Of a stretch of 64,000 bases of DNA, positions 17,089 to 25,643 are shown in pieces. Below the pieces are notes generated by a model. The model saw only the letters and a list, made by a program, of their open reading frames with translations, made no database searches and was not told where the DNA came from. This stretch comes from Isosphaeraceae bacterium (GTDB lineage: Bacteria > Planctomycetota > Planctomycetia > Isosphaerales > Isosphaeraceae), in contig BPJS01000001.1 of the NCBI GenBank assembly GCA_026004735.1, positions 3,235,641 to 3,299,640 on the forward strand. Direction: 5' to 3'. The first letter of the stretch is position 1. Each line of letters begins with the position of its first letter. The translations under genes were made by a program, and so were the position numbers.

Positions 17089-20000
17089 ATGGGCCGGGGA
17101 GCGTGGCGCAGGCTCGTGCTGGCCGGAGCCGCTTGGCTTGCGGGCTGGCCGGGGATCGAGGGCGGCGAAGTCGTCATCGCTGGCCGTTTGTTTCGGGTCG
17201 CCGACGGCTTCACCGTGGAGCGGGTGGCCGGACCGCCGCTGGTCGATCGGCCGATCACGATCGACTTCGATGAGCGGGGGCGGCTCTACGTCGCCGAGTC
17301 GTCGGGCACGAACGACCCGGTCGAAAAGCAGTTGGCCGACCTCCCCCACCGCATCCTCCGGCTCGAGGACAGCGATGGCGACGGCGTCTTTGACCGGCGC
17401 ACGGTCTTTGCCGATCGGATGATGTTCCCCGAGGGGACGATGTGGTACGCCGGGTCGCTCTACGTCGCCGCCCCGCCGCAGATCTGGAAGCTGACCGACA
17501 CCGACGACGATGGCGTGGCCGAGCGCCGCGAGATCTGGTTCGACGGCCAGACTCTGACCGGCTGTGCCAACGACCTGCACGGGCCCTACCTCGGCCGCGA
17601 CGGCCTGATCTACTGGTGCAAGGGGGCCTTCGCCGAGCAGATCTATGAACGTCCGGGCAAGCCCGCGTTCAAGACCCGCGCGGCCCACATTCTCCGCCGC
17701 CGGGCCGACGGGACCGGGCCCATCGAGCCGGTCATGACCGGTGGCATGGACAATCCCGTTGATGTCGTCTTCCTACCCAACGGCGAACGGATCTTCTCGA
17801 CGACCTTTCTGGTCCACCCGGGCGGCGGCCAGCGCGACGGCCTGATCCACGCGATCCCCGGTGCGCTCTATGGCAAGGTTCACGACCCGCTGTTTGACCC
17901 AGCCCACCGCTGGACAGCGCCCGAGGTGATGCCACCGCTGGTCCTCCTCGGCCCGGCCGCACCCGCCGGGCTGGCGCTCTACGAGTCCGCGGTCTTTGGC
18001 CCCGAATATCGCCATAATCTCTTCGCGGCTCTGTTCAACCTCCATAAGGTCACGCGCCACGTCCTCCACGAGCGCGGTTCGACCTACGAGGCTGCGACCG
18101 AGGATTTTCTGCTTTCGCCCGACGTCGACTTCCACCCGACCGACGTCCTGGAGGACGCCGACGGCAGCCTGCTGGTCGTCGACACCGGTGGCTGGTACAA
18201 GCTCTGCTGCCCCACCTCGCAACTGCACAAGCCCGACGTGCTGGGGGCGATCTACCGGGTGCGGCGACTCGAAGCCTCGGTCCCCGACGATCCCCGCGGC
18301 CGACGGATTGATTGGGCCGGGCTGGATGCCGAGGGGCTGGTCGGCCTGCTCGACGACCCGCGTCCGGGCGTGGTCCGTCGCGCAATCGAGACGCTCGCGG
18401 CGCGGCCTCCGGATGCCACCCTGCCTGTGCTCCAGCGCCGTGGCGTCAGCGCTGGCTCGGAAAGCACCGCCGAGGAGCGGCTGGGGATCGTCTGGACGGC
18501 CAGCCGGATCGACGACCCGCGCGCACGCTCGCTGTTGGGAAGTGCGGCCAGCGACGTCGACCCGACCGTGCGAACCGCTGCCCGCAACGCCCTGGCTCTG
18601 CTTGGTCCTGAGGGTTTGCAAGAGGTGCGGCGGAGCTTGGCCCAGGATCACGGCCGCGAGGCCGACGCCGACAGCCTGGCCCGGCAGGTCCTGGCCGATG
18701 GATCGGAGATCGTGCGGCGGCTGGGAGCGGAGCTGGTGGGCCGCGGCGGAGGAGCGGCGGATGTGCCCGCGGTGCTCGAGGCCCTGGCCCGCGACAACGA
18801 CCGCCCGCTGGACCATGCGCTGACGTACGCCCTGATCGAGATCGCCGCGCCGGGCGCGACGGCGGATGGCCTCGATCATTGGCATCCCCGCGTCCGTCGG
18901 GCGGCGATGGTCGCCCTCGACCAGATGGGCGCTAGCGATCGTCTCAACCCGGTCGAGATTGCCGGCTGGCTCGAAGACGCCGACGCCGAATTGCGGGCCT
19001 CGGCGGCCTGGGTCATCGGTCGTCATCCCGAGTGGGGCAGCGCGCTGCACGCGTTCTACCGGGCTCGGCTTGCCCGGCCCGAACGCGTCGATCAGAACCG
19101 ATCGACGCTGGTGGATCAGCTTGCGCGGTTGTCCGGCTCGGAGGCGATCCGGAGTTTGCTGGCCGAGACGGTAGCCGATGGCGGACCGGCCGCCGTGATC
19201 GCCCTCGAGGCGATGGCTCGCTCCTCGATCCAACGCGTGCCAGCCGCCTGGTCCGAGGCGATCGCGGCCGTCCTGGCCGCACGGCCGCCAGACCCAGAGC
19301 GGCTCCGGTTCGCGATTTCGGCGGTTCGCGGCCGCGAGTTCGACGATCCTGCGCTCCGACTGCGGCTGGAGACATTGGGCGGGGATGCCGCTCTGTCGGA
19401 CTCGCTGCGTCTGGCGGCCCTGGCGGCGATCGCGCCGGGGCTGAAATCGGTCGACCCGGCGCTTTTTGAATTCTTGACCAGCAAGCTCGATCCGGCGGTT
19501 GCGGTCAGCGAGCGGCTCACGGCGGCCGACGTTCTGGCTCGATCGCGGCTCAGCGATGAGCAACGGGTCGAGCTGGCCGCGAGGCTGGCCCGATCCGGCC
19601 CCTTGGATGCGGTGCGGCTCTTGCCGGCCTTTGCTGGCTCCGGTTCGGAAGCCGTAGGCCGGGCGTTGCTCGATGCCCTCAAGGCATCCGAGCTGGGCGG
19701 GGTGCTCCGCAATGAGCAATTGGACCCGATCCTCAAGGACTATCCGGCGTCGATCCGCGACGCGGTCCGAGCCTGGATTGCGTCCAATCAAGTCGGCCTG
19801 GCCGAACAGGCTGCGCGGATCGACCAGTTGCTCCGCACCCTCCCGCCGGGAGACCCCGGCCGCGGACACCAAGTCTTCTCCGGCTCCAAAGCCGCCTGCC
19901 TGACCTGCCACGCCACCGGCTACGTGGGGGGCAAGATCGGACCCGACCTGACCCGAATCGGTGAAATCCGGACCGAGCGCGACCTGCTCGAAGCGATCGT

Positions 20001-20265
20001 CTACCCCAGCGCCAGCTTCGTCCGCAGCTACGAACCGGTCACGGTCGCCACCAGCGACGGACGCCTGCTCAACGGGATCGTCGAGCGGGACACCACCACA
20101 GAACTCGTCCTGCGGATCAACGCCGACCAGGTTGAGCACATCGCGCGCGACGCCATCGAGGAAATCCGGCCCGGCACCGTCTCGATCATGCCAGCCGGCC
20201 TCGACCAGCAGCTCACCGCCCAGGAGCTGGCCGATCTGATCGCCTTCCTGAAGACCTCGCGGTGA
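17089..20265 (+). CDS. PVC-type cytochrome c with dehydrogenase-like propeller and HEAT repeats
   Basis: 1058 residues with a signal peptide. The N-terminal 390 residues form a beta-propeller dehydrogenase-like domain (TIGR02604 type). A long helical section (about 400-820) reads as HEAT-like repeats. The C-terminal 130 residues are a c-type haem domain (TIGR02603 type) with Cys937-Leu-Thr-Cys940-His941 and a conserved Ile-Xaa-Tyr-Pro-Ser-Ala. These very large periplasmic cytochromes are typical of planctomycetes and are thought to oxidise carbohydrates or related substrates, though none is biochemically settled. It follows the M61 gene by 63 bases on the same strand. Confidence 0.9.
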   Translation: MGRGAWRRLVLAGAAWLAGWPGIEGGEVVIAGRLFRVADGFTVERVAGPPLVDRPITIDFDERGRLYVAESSGTNDPVEKQLADLPHRILRLEDSDGDGVFDRRTVFADRMMFPEGTMWYAGSLYVAAPPQIWKLTDTDDDGVAERREIWFDGQTLTGCANDLHGPYLGRDGLIYWCKGAFAEQIYERPGKPAFKTRAAHILRRRADGTGPIEPVMTGGMDNPVDVVFLPNGERIFSTTFLVHPGGGQRDGLIHAIPGALYGKVHDPLFDPAHRWTAPEVMPPLVLLGPAAPAGLALYESAVFGPEYRHNLFAALFNLHKVTRHVLHERGSTYEAATEDFLLSPDVDFHPTDVLEDADGSLLVVDTGGWYKLCCPTSQLHKPDVLGAIYRVRRLEASVPDDPRGRRIDWAGLDAEGLVGLLDDPRPGVVRRAIETLAARPPDATLPVLQRRGVSAGSESTAEERLGIVWTASRIDDPRARSLLGSAASDVDPTVRTAARNALALLGPEGLQEVRRSLAQDHGREADADSLARQVLADGSEIVRRLGAELVGRGGGAADVPAVLEALARDNDRPLDHALTYALIEIAAPGATADGLDHWHPRVRRAAMVALDQMGASDRLNPVEIAGWLEDADAELRASAAWVIGRHPEWGSALHAFYRARLARPERVDQNRSTLVDQLARLSGSEAIRSLLAETVADGGPAAVIALEAMARSSIQRVPAAWSEAIAAVLAARPPDPERLRFAISAVRGREFDDPALRLRLETLGGDAALSDSLRLAALAAIAPGLKSVDPALFEFLTSKLDPAVAVSERLTAADVLARSRLSDEQRVELAARLARSGPLDAVRLLPAFAGSGSEAVGRALLDALKASELGGVLRNEQLDPILKDYPASIRDAVRAWIASNQVGLAEQAARIDQLLRTLPPGDPGRGHQVFSGSKAACLTCHATGYVGGKIGPDLTRIGEIRTERDLLEAIVYPSASFVRSYEPVTVATSDGRLLNGIVERDTTTELVLRINADQVEHIARDAIEEIRPGTVSIMPAGLDQQLTAQELADLIAFLKTSR

Positions 20266-20364
20266 GACGGCCCTGAGCATGGACGCGCGGTACGGTTCGA
20301 CGAGCCGGAGATCGCCGCGCGATGGGCCGACGGGACGATCGGTGTCGAGTGAGTCCCCCGCACG

Positions 20365-20844
20365 TCACCGATTTAGCCACCAGATCGCCCCGTTGAGCGC
20401 GGAGGCGAACCCGACCCAGGCGATGTACGGCGCCAGCAGCCACCCAGCCAGGGGTCGGACGCGGTGGAAGGCAACGGCCGTCAAGAGAATCGCGGCCAGG
20501 AGCAGGAGGATCACGCCGAAGGCCGGCCCCGGCTGACGCCATCCGAAAAAGACCATCGACCAGGATGCGTTGAGCGTCAATTGCCCCAAATAAAGAGCCA
20601 GCGGCCGCCGAACGTCGCGACGGCCGGCCTCGCACCAGATCAGCCACGCGGCCAGGGCCATGCTCAAGTACAACAGACTCCAGACCGGGCCAAACAGCCA
20701 GTTCGGCGGAGTCCAACTGGGTTTGGCGAGGCTGGGGTACCAGGTCCGAACGCCGTCGGAGGTGCTGAGCGCGCCGTACGCGGCGACCGCGTAGGTGACG
20801 ATCAGCCAGCCCAGCAGGCCAACCCATGTCGCGGCTGGGTGCAT
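20365..20844 (-). CDS. tspO: TspO/MBR family membrane protein
   Basis: 159 residues with five predicted membrane helices and the high tryptophan content of the family, including Trp-Tyr-Pro-Ser-Leu-Ala-Lys-Pro-Ser-Trp-Thr-Pro-Pro and a C-terminal Ala-Leu-Asn-Gly-Ala-Ile-Trp-Trp-Leu-Asn. TspO proteins bind porphyrins and tetrapyrrole intermediates and act in stress or light signalling (family knowledge). Its ATG overlaps the stop of the upstream DUF1501 gene by one base (TGATG), so translation is coupled. It converges on the large cytochrome c gene. Confidence 0.92.
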   Translation of the reverse strand: MHPAATWVGLLGWLIVTYAVAAYGALSTSDGVRTWYPSLAKPSWTPPNWLFGPVWSLLYLSMALAAWLIWCEAGRRDVRRPLALYLGQLTLNASWSMVFFGWRQPGPAFGVILLLLAAILLTAVAFHRVRPLAGWLLAPYIAWVGFASALNGAIWWLNR

Positions 20845-22268
20845 CAGAGGATGGCCCGGATGACCTGGCCGCGACTGGCAACCTGGAAGCGTCCCTGGTT
20901 GTCGCGGTATTCGGCGTCGGGCGCGATGCCCAGGCAGTGGAGGATCGTGGCGGTCAGATCTTCGGGGCGAACCAGCCCGTCCTTGGGATAGGCGGCGTGT
21001 TTGTCCGAGGCGCCGTAGACCAGACCACCGCGGATGCCGCCGCCGGCCAGAGCGACCGAGAAGACATGGCCCCAGTGCCCACGACCGCCGGCCGCATCAA
21101 GCTGCGGGGACCGGCCGAATTCGGCGAGGCAGACCACCAGCGTCTCATCCAGACGGCCCGACGCGGCGAGGTCGTCGATCAAGGCCGACAGGGCCTGGTC
21201 GGTGGGCGGGACCAGGACATTCTTGAGGCGGTTGGGCTCGTCGATATGGCTATCCCAACAGGGGTTCATGGGCGGTTCGTCTGGCCCACGATACCAGTTG
21301 ACCTGCACCAGTCGCACCCCGGCCTCGATCAGCCGCCGCGCCAGCAACGTGCAGGAACCGAGCGGAGTCCGTCCGTAGCGATCGCGAACCGAATCGGGTT
21401 CGGCGTCGAGGTCGAACGCCGCCCGCGCCGCCGGCGAGCCGAGCAAGGCGTGCGCCCGCTCGACGTGCGTATCCAGAACCCGAGCCGTGGGGTCGTCGTG
21501 GATCGCGTCCAGGCCTCGAGCCAGTTCGTCGAGCAACCGGCGGCGACGATCGACGCGGAGAGCGTCCAGCTCGGCGGGCAATTCGATTTCCTGGATCGAC
21601 AGCCCAGTGGCGGTCGGCAGGCCGTTGAGCAGCCAGGGATCGGCGGCCCGTCCCAAGAACCCCGCGTCCTGGCCTGGCCAGACACTCCCATCGGTATTGA
21701 AGATCCGATGCGGCAGCCGGATCGAGCCGGGCAGTCCGGCCGGCGATGGGGCCAGCCGCCCGACCAGCGCTGGTAGGCTGGGATAGTCGTTGGGCGCGCC
21801 GGGATTGGCGTTTTCGACCTGCTTGGGGCGATGAGGTACGCCTGTGAGCATATAATAGCCACTCGATGAGTGGGCATTATCATCGGTGGCGACGGCCCGG
21901 AGGATGCACAGCCGGTCGGCGATCTGGGCCAGATTTGGCATCAGCTCCGAGATGTGCAGACCGGGCACACGGGTCGGAATCGCCGCAAACGGGCCGCGGA
22001 CGGCCTCGGGGGCGTCCGGCTTGGGGTCCCAGGTCGAATGCTGGGGCGGCCCGCCCATCAGGAAAATGACGATGCAGGCTTTGGCGCGGCCGAAGCCGGC
22101 CGCGGCGGGCCCAGGCAGGCCGTGTTCCTGTGCGCGGGCCTGGTGGGCCTGGAGGAGTGCGGGCAGCCCAATCGAACCGGTCGCCAGCCCAAGGCCGCCG
22201 ATGCGCAGGATTTGTCGGCGGGTCGAACCGTCGCACAGCCGTGCGCCGGGACCAAGCACGTCGATCAT
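20844..22268 (-). CDS. DUF1501 protein with Tat leader
   Basis: 474 residues. A twin-arginine leader (Thr-Arg-Arg-Gln-Ile-Leu followed by a hydrophobic stretch) directs export in a folded state. The body is a sulfatase/phosphatase-like fold typical of DUF1501, with Met-Gly-Gly-Pro-Pro-Gln-His-Ser-Thr-Trp-Asp-Pro-Lys-Pro and a late Glu-Phe-Gly-Arg-Ser-Pro. The ATG at 22268 is chosen because it places the leader properly. DUF1501 genes usually sit beside a DUF1553 partner; here the neighbour is TspO instead. The enzymatic role is unknown. Confidence 0.88.
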   Translation of the reverse strand: MIDVLGPGARLCDGSTRRQILRIGGLGLATGSIGLPALLQAHQARAQEHGLPGPAAAGFGRAKACIVIFLMGGPPQHSTWDPKPDAPEAVRGPFAAIPTRVPGLHISELMPNLAQIADRLCILRAVATDDNAHSSSGYYMLTGVPHRPKQVENANPGAPNDYPSLPALVGRLAPSPAGLPGSIRLPHRIFNTDGSVWPGQDAGFLGRAADPWLLNGLPTATGLSIQEIELPAELDALRVDRRRRLLDELARGLDAIHDDPTARVLDTHVERAHALLGSPAARAAFDLDAEPDSVRDRYGRTPLGSCTLLARRLIEAGVRLVQVNWYRGPDEPPMNPCWDSHIDEPNRLKNVLVPPTDQALSALIDDLAASGRLDETLVVCLAEFGRSPQLDAAGGRGHWGHVFSVALAGGGIRGGLVYGASDKHAAYPKDGLVRPEDLTATILHCLGIAPDAEYRDNQGRFQVASRGQVIRAIL

Positions 22269-22453
22269 CGCCGTCTGGCCTCCCCGCAACCCGTGTGGAC
22301 TCAACCCCGGGGGGACGCCGCAGAAACGCCCGTCTTCGGGAGAGCCTATCCCGGGAGGGGCCGGGTGGCAAGGCAATTGTTCAACAAAAGCCGGAGAGTC
22401 GCCCAAGGCGGGTCGGTTGAGTGGAAGCCGTGGCGAGTGGGGCGACGGAGGGT

Positions 22454-23428
22454 TTATTTGGCTGCGATCACGGCGCGGGCGGCGGCTGCCAGATTTTCGG
22501 CCGTCAGTCCGAATTTTTCGAGCAGACCTTCGGGGCTGCCGCTCTCGCCGAAGCGGTCGCCGAGGTTGACGTAGCGGATGGGCACCGGCTCCAGTTCGGC
22601 GACTGCCATCGCGACGACGCTCCCCAGTCCGCCGTGGGCCAGATGCTCTTCGGCCACGACGATCGCCCCGGTTTCCTGGGCGGCCTTTTTGAGAGCCTCG
22701 CGGTCGATCGGCTTGACGGTGTGCATGTCGAGCACGCGTGCCTCGATTCCCTCGGCGGCAAGCTGATCGGCCGCGTCGAGCGCGGCGGCGACCATCAGGC
22801 CGTTGGCGACGATGGTCAGGTCGCGGCCGTCGCGCACGGTGTTGGCCTGGCCGAGGCGGAAGGGGGGATTGTCGGTCTCGTAGACTTTGGGGACGTCGGG
22901 CCGGCCCAGGCGCATGTAGACTGGTCCCCGGTGGTCGAGCATGGCCCGGGTGGCGGCCTTGGCGCTGGCCTCGTCGGCCGGGACCACCACGACGAAGCCG
23001 GGCAGCGAGCAGGCCAGGGCGACGTCCTCGATGCCCATCTGGCTAGCGCCGTCTTCGCCGATCGAGATACCGGCGTGGGTTCCGACGACCTTGACGTTCA
23101 GACCGGGGTAGGCGACCGCCATCCGAAGCTGATCGTACCCGTTGCACATAATGAAGCAGGCGAAGCTGGCGATGACGGGGGTTTTGCCACAGGAGGCCAG
23201 GCCGCCGGCGATGCCGACCAGGTTCGACTCGGCGATGCCGATATTGAAGAACCGATCTGGAAACTTCTGGCCGAACCATTCGGTGCGGGTTGAGTTGGAG
23301 ACGTCGGCATCGACGACGACGACGTCCGGCCGCTCCGCGCCGAGGGCTTCGAGCGCGCGCCCGAAGGCGTCGCGGGTTGCCTTGCCGAGGGGTCGCTTAC
23401 TCTGCAATGCGGAAGTGGCACCAGCCAT
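22454..23428 (-). CDS. Transketolase, C-terminal subunit
   Basis: 324 residues covering the pyrimidine-binding and C-terminal transketolase domains. It carries Asn-Ile-Gly-Ile-Ala-Glu-Ser-Asn-Leu with the catalytic glutamate, Phe-Ala-Cys-Phe, and Gly-Thr-His-Ala-Gly-Ile-Ser-Ile-Gly-Glu-Asp-Gly. Together with the gene 48 bases upstream it makes a split transketolase that moves two-carbon ketol units in the pentose phosphate pathway. Split forms are common in Archaea and several bacterial phyla. Confidence 0.92.
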   Translation of the reverse strand: MAGATSALQSKRPLGKATRDAFGRALEALGAERPDVVVVDADVSNSTRTEWFGQKFPDRFFNIGIAESNLVGIAGGLASCGKTPVIASFACFIMCNGYDQLRMAVAYPGLNVKVVGTHAGISIGEDGASQMGIEDVALACSLPGFVVVVPADEASAKAATRAMLDHRGPVYMRLGRPDVPKVYETDNPPFRLGQANTVRDGRDLTIVANGLMVAAALDAADQLAAEGIEARVLDMHTVKPIDREALKKAAQETGAIVVAEEHLAHGGLGSVVAMAVAELEPVPIRYVNLGDRFGESGSPEGLLEKFGLTAENLAAAARAVIAAK

Positions 23429-23476
23429 GTGTGGGTCATCCCGGGTGTGTGAGGGGTCGCGGGGGGGGAGGGGCGA

Positions 23477-24334
23477 TCAGCCGAGCAGGGCCAGCGCCTC
23501 GTCGAGATACTTGGCCGGCAGGGGCTTGCCGTGGAAGTTGGTATCGCCGAGTTTTTCAAGCAAGGGCAGGATACCCTGGCCCTTGTGGGTGAGGCTGACG
23601 ATGCAGGTCGGCTGGCCCCGGTACTCGGTCGCGCGTCGGAGGGCCTGGACGACCTCGCCCAGATCGTTGCCGTTGATGGTGATCGTGTGCCAGCCGAAGG
23701 CGGTGAATTTGCCGTCGATGGGGTCCATGTTGAGGACCTCTTCGGCAGCGCCGGTCTGCTGGTAGTGGTTGCGGTCGACGATGCAGGTCAGGTTGTCGAG
23801 CCGGTACTTGGCGGCGCTGGCGGCGGCCTCCCAGATCTGCCCCTCGCCGATCTCGCCGTCGCCGGTCAGGACGTAGACGCGGTAATCCTTGCGGTCGATG
23901 CGTGCGGCCAGGGCCTGGCCGACGCCGATCGATAGACCCTGGCCAAGCGAGCCAGTCGAAGCCTCGACGCCTCCGAGCCGCGCCATGTTGGGATGGCCCT
24001 CAAGCGGGCTTCCGAGCTTCCGGAGTGTCATCAAGTCTTCGCGTGGAAAGAAACCGGCTTCGGCCAGGGCTGCATAGAGCACGGGGGCGGCGTGGCCCTT
24101 GGAGAGGATGAAACGATCGCGGTCGGGCCAGTGCGGGTTTTTCGGATCGTAGCGGAGAAAACCACCAAAGTAGAGCGCTGTGACGACCTCGACGGCCGAC
24201 AGCGAGCTGCTCGGATGCCCCGAGCCGGCCTCGGTGGTGCTGCGCAGAATATCGACGCGGAGGCGTTTGGCGATTTGTTGCAGTTGCTCCAGGTCTCGGG
24301 CCACGGTGGCGGTCTCCGGGGTCTTTCGGCGCAT
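23477..24334 (-). CDS. Transketolase, N-terminal (thiamine diphosphate) subunit
   Basis: 285 residues, the normal length for the N-terminal half. His40 (Ser-Gly-His-Pro), His81 (Lys-Gly-His-Ala) and the thiamine-diphosphate motif starting Gly158-Asp-Gly160 are present, ending in Asp-Arg-Asn. The ATG at 24334 is selected because the frame further upstream is arginine-rich and non-conserved. It is the first gene of the pair and is divergent from the SirB1-like gene across a 291-base region. Confidence 0.92.
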   Translation of the reverse strand: MRRKTPETATVARDLEQLQQIAKRLRVDILRSTTEAGSGHPSSSLSAVEVVTALYFGGFLRYDPKNPHWPDRDRFILSKGHAAPVLYAALAEAGFFPREDLMTLRKLGSPLEGHPNMARLGGVEASTGSLGQGLSIGVGQALAARIDRKDYRVYVLTGDGEIGEGQIWEAAASAAKYRLDNLTCIVDRNHYQQTGAAEEVLNMDPIDGKFTAFGWHTITINGNDLGEVVQALRRATEYRGQPTCIVSLTHKGQGILPLLEKLGDTNFHGKPLPAKYLDEALALLG

Positions 24335-24625
24335 CGAGTCGGTCAGCGTGATTTTGGGTGACACTATCGCGGGCCCGCCGCTGTCGGCAAGAGGGTAGCT
24401 TCGGCCGGATCGGCGGCAGTCTCGACGCCTGCGCTGCCGTGGCCGAAGCAACGACCGCCGAGTGGCGGCCCGTGTGCGACCGATCGAGAGTCGGAAGCCG
24501 TTCGGCCCCGCGGCCGCCGGATCCTGCGGTCGCCGGGTCCGATACAATGATGAATGAACGAACGTAAACCGGCTCGGGGGTCGGTTCGGACCGCCCGAGG
24601 CACTTGGGGGGGGAGGCGAATCGTC

Positions 24626-25465
24626 GTGGCGAACAGGCCCGGGATCGAGGGACCGGAGTTTCGGCGGCTGGTTCGGGGTGATGAGCGTGCGGATCTGACC
24701 CGAATTGCCCTCGAGCTAGCCCAGGATGCCTACCCCGACCTGGAGATGGACCACTACCTGAGCCGGATCGACGCCCTGGCCGACCGGGTTCGAGACCGCT
24801 GCCGCGACGGTGCCCGGCTGTCTCAAATCTTGGGGCAGATCAACTGGGTGCTCTACACTGAGGAGGGTTTCCGCGGCAATGTCGCCGAATACGACGACCC
24901 GCGCAATAGTTATCTGAATGAGGTCCTCGACCGCCGGCTGGGGATTCCGATTAGCCTGTCGGTGCTCTACCTGGCGATCGCCGGGCGGCTGGGGCTGGCG
25001 ATGGCCGGCGTCAACCTGCCTGGGCATTTCGTGATTCGAACCGTCGCCGTCGGCGAGCCGATCTTTGTCGATCCGTTCCACGAAGGCCAGCGGCTGGACC
25101 GGGCCGGCTGCGCCCGGCGGGTGGCCGAGATCTTCGGTCAGGCGGTCACGGTGCAAGAGGATCAGCTCGCGCCGTGTCAGACGTCGACGATCGTGGTCCG
25201 GATGCTCCGCAACCTCAAGGCTCTTTATCTCAGGGAGGCGGATTATCTGTCCAGCCTGCCGGTCCAGCGCCGGATTGTCGCCGTGACCCAGGGGGATCCC
25301 CAGGAGCGGCGCGACCTGGGTCTGGCCTGCCTGCACGCGGACCAGCCGGGAGAGGCGATTTCTCATCTCGAAGCGTATCTGGATGCGCAGCCGCAGGCCA
25401 AGGATGCCGCGGCAGTCGCCGCGTTACTCCGCGTGGCCTGGAGCCGCGTGGCTCACTCCAACTGA
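24626..25465 (+). CDS. SirB1-like transglutaminase-fold protein with C-terminal repeats
   Basis: 279 residues from the GTG at 24626, chosen because GGGAGG lies nine bases upstream. An in-frame ATG at 24554 would add 24 basic residues but has no ribosome site, and a TACAAT box at 24543-24548 would put transcription start close to it. The core (about 75-190) carries Asp-Pro-Arg-Asn-Ser-Tyr-Leu, Arg-Leu-Gly-Ile-Pro-Ile-Ser-Leu-Ser-Val and Gly-Val-Asn-Leu-Pro-Gly-His-Phe, the signature of the Transglut_core2/SirB1 family. The C-terminal 60 residues resemble a TPR pair. Function is unknown; members are not thought to be active transglutaminases. Confidence 0.82.
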   Translation: MANRPGIEGPEFRRLVRGDERADLTRIALELAQDAYPDLEMDHYLSRIDALADRVRDRCRDGARLSQILGQINWVLYTEEGFRGNVAEYDDPRNSYLNEVLDRRLGIPISLSVLYLAIAGRLGLAMAGVNLPGHFVIRTVAVGEPIFVDPFHEGQRLDRAGCARRVAEIFGQAVTVQEDQLAPCQTSTIVVRMLRNLKALYLREADYLSSLPVQRRIVAVTQGDPQERRDLGLACLHADQPGEAISHLEAYLDAQPQAKDAAAVAALLRVAWSRVAHSN

Positions 25466-25643
25466 AGCGGCGGCACCGAGCCGCGCGTCCCAAGTGAAGA
25501 GGCGGCGACGATTTGCCGATTATTCGGATTTTTTCTACGGTGCGGCCTGGGCATGAGCCGATCTCAATTTGGATCGAGCGGCGCGGTCTGGCGCGCGCTC
25601 CGCGGATCACAGAGGCTCGGGACGGACCCGGAGGACCGGCACG

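Noticed and set aside
17773-20280. An open minus-strand frame of over 800 codons
   Set aside because: It lies wholly opposite the large cytochrome c gene, whose domains and haem motif are clear; GC-rich antisense frames stay open by chance, and this one shows no recognisable domain.
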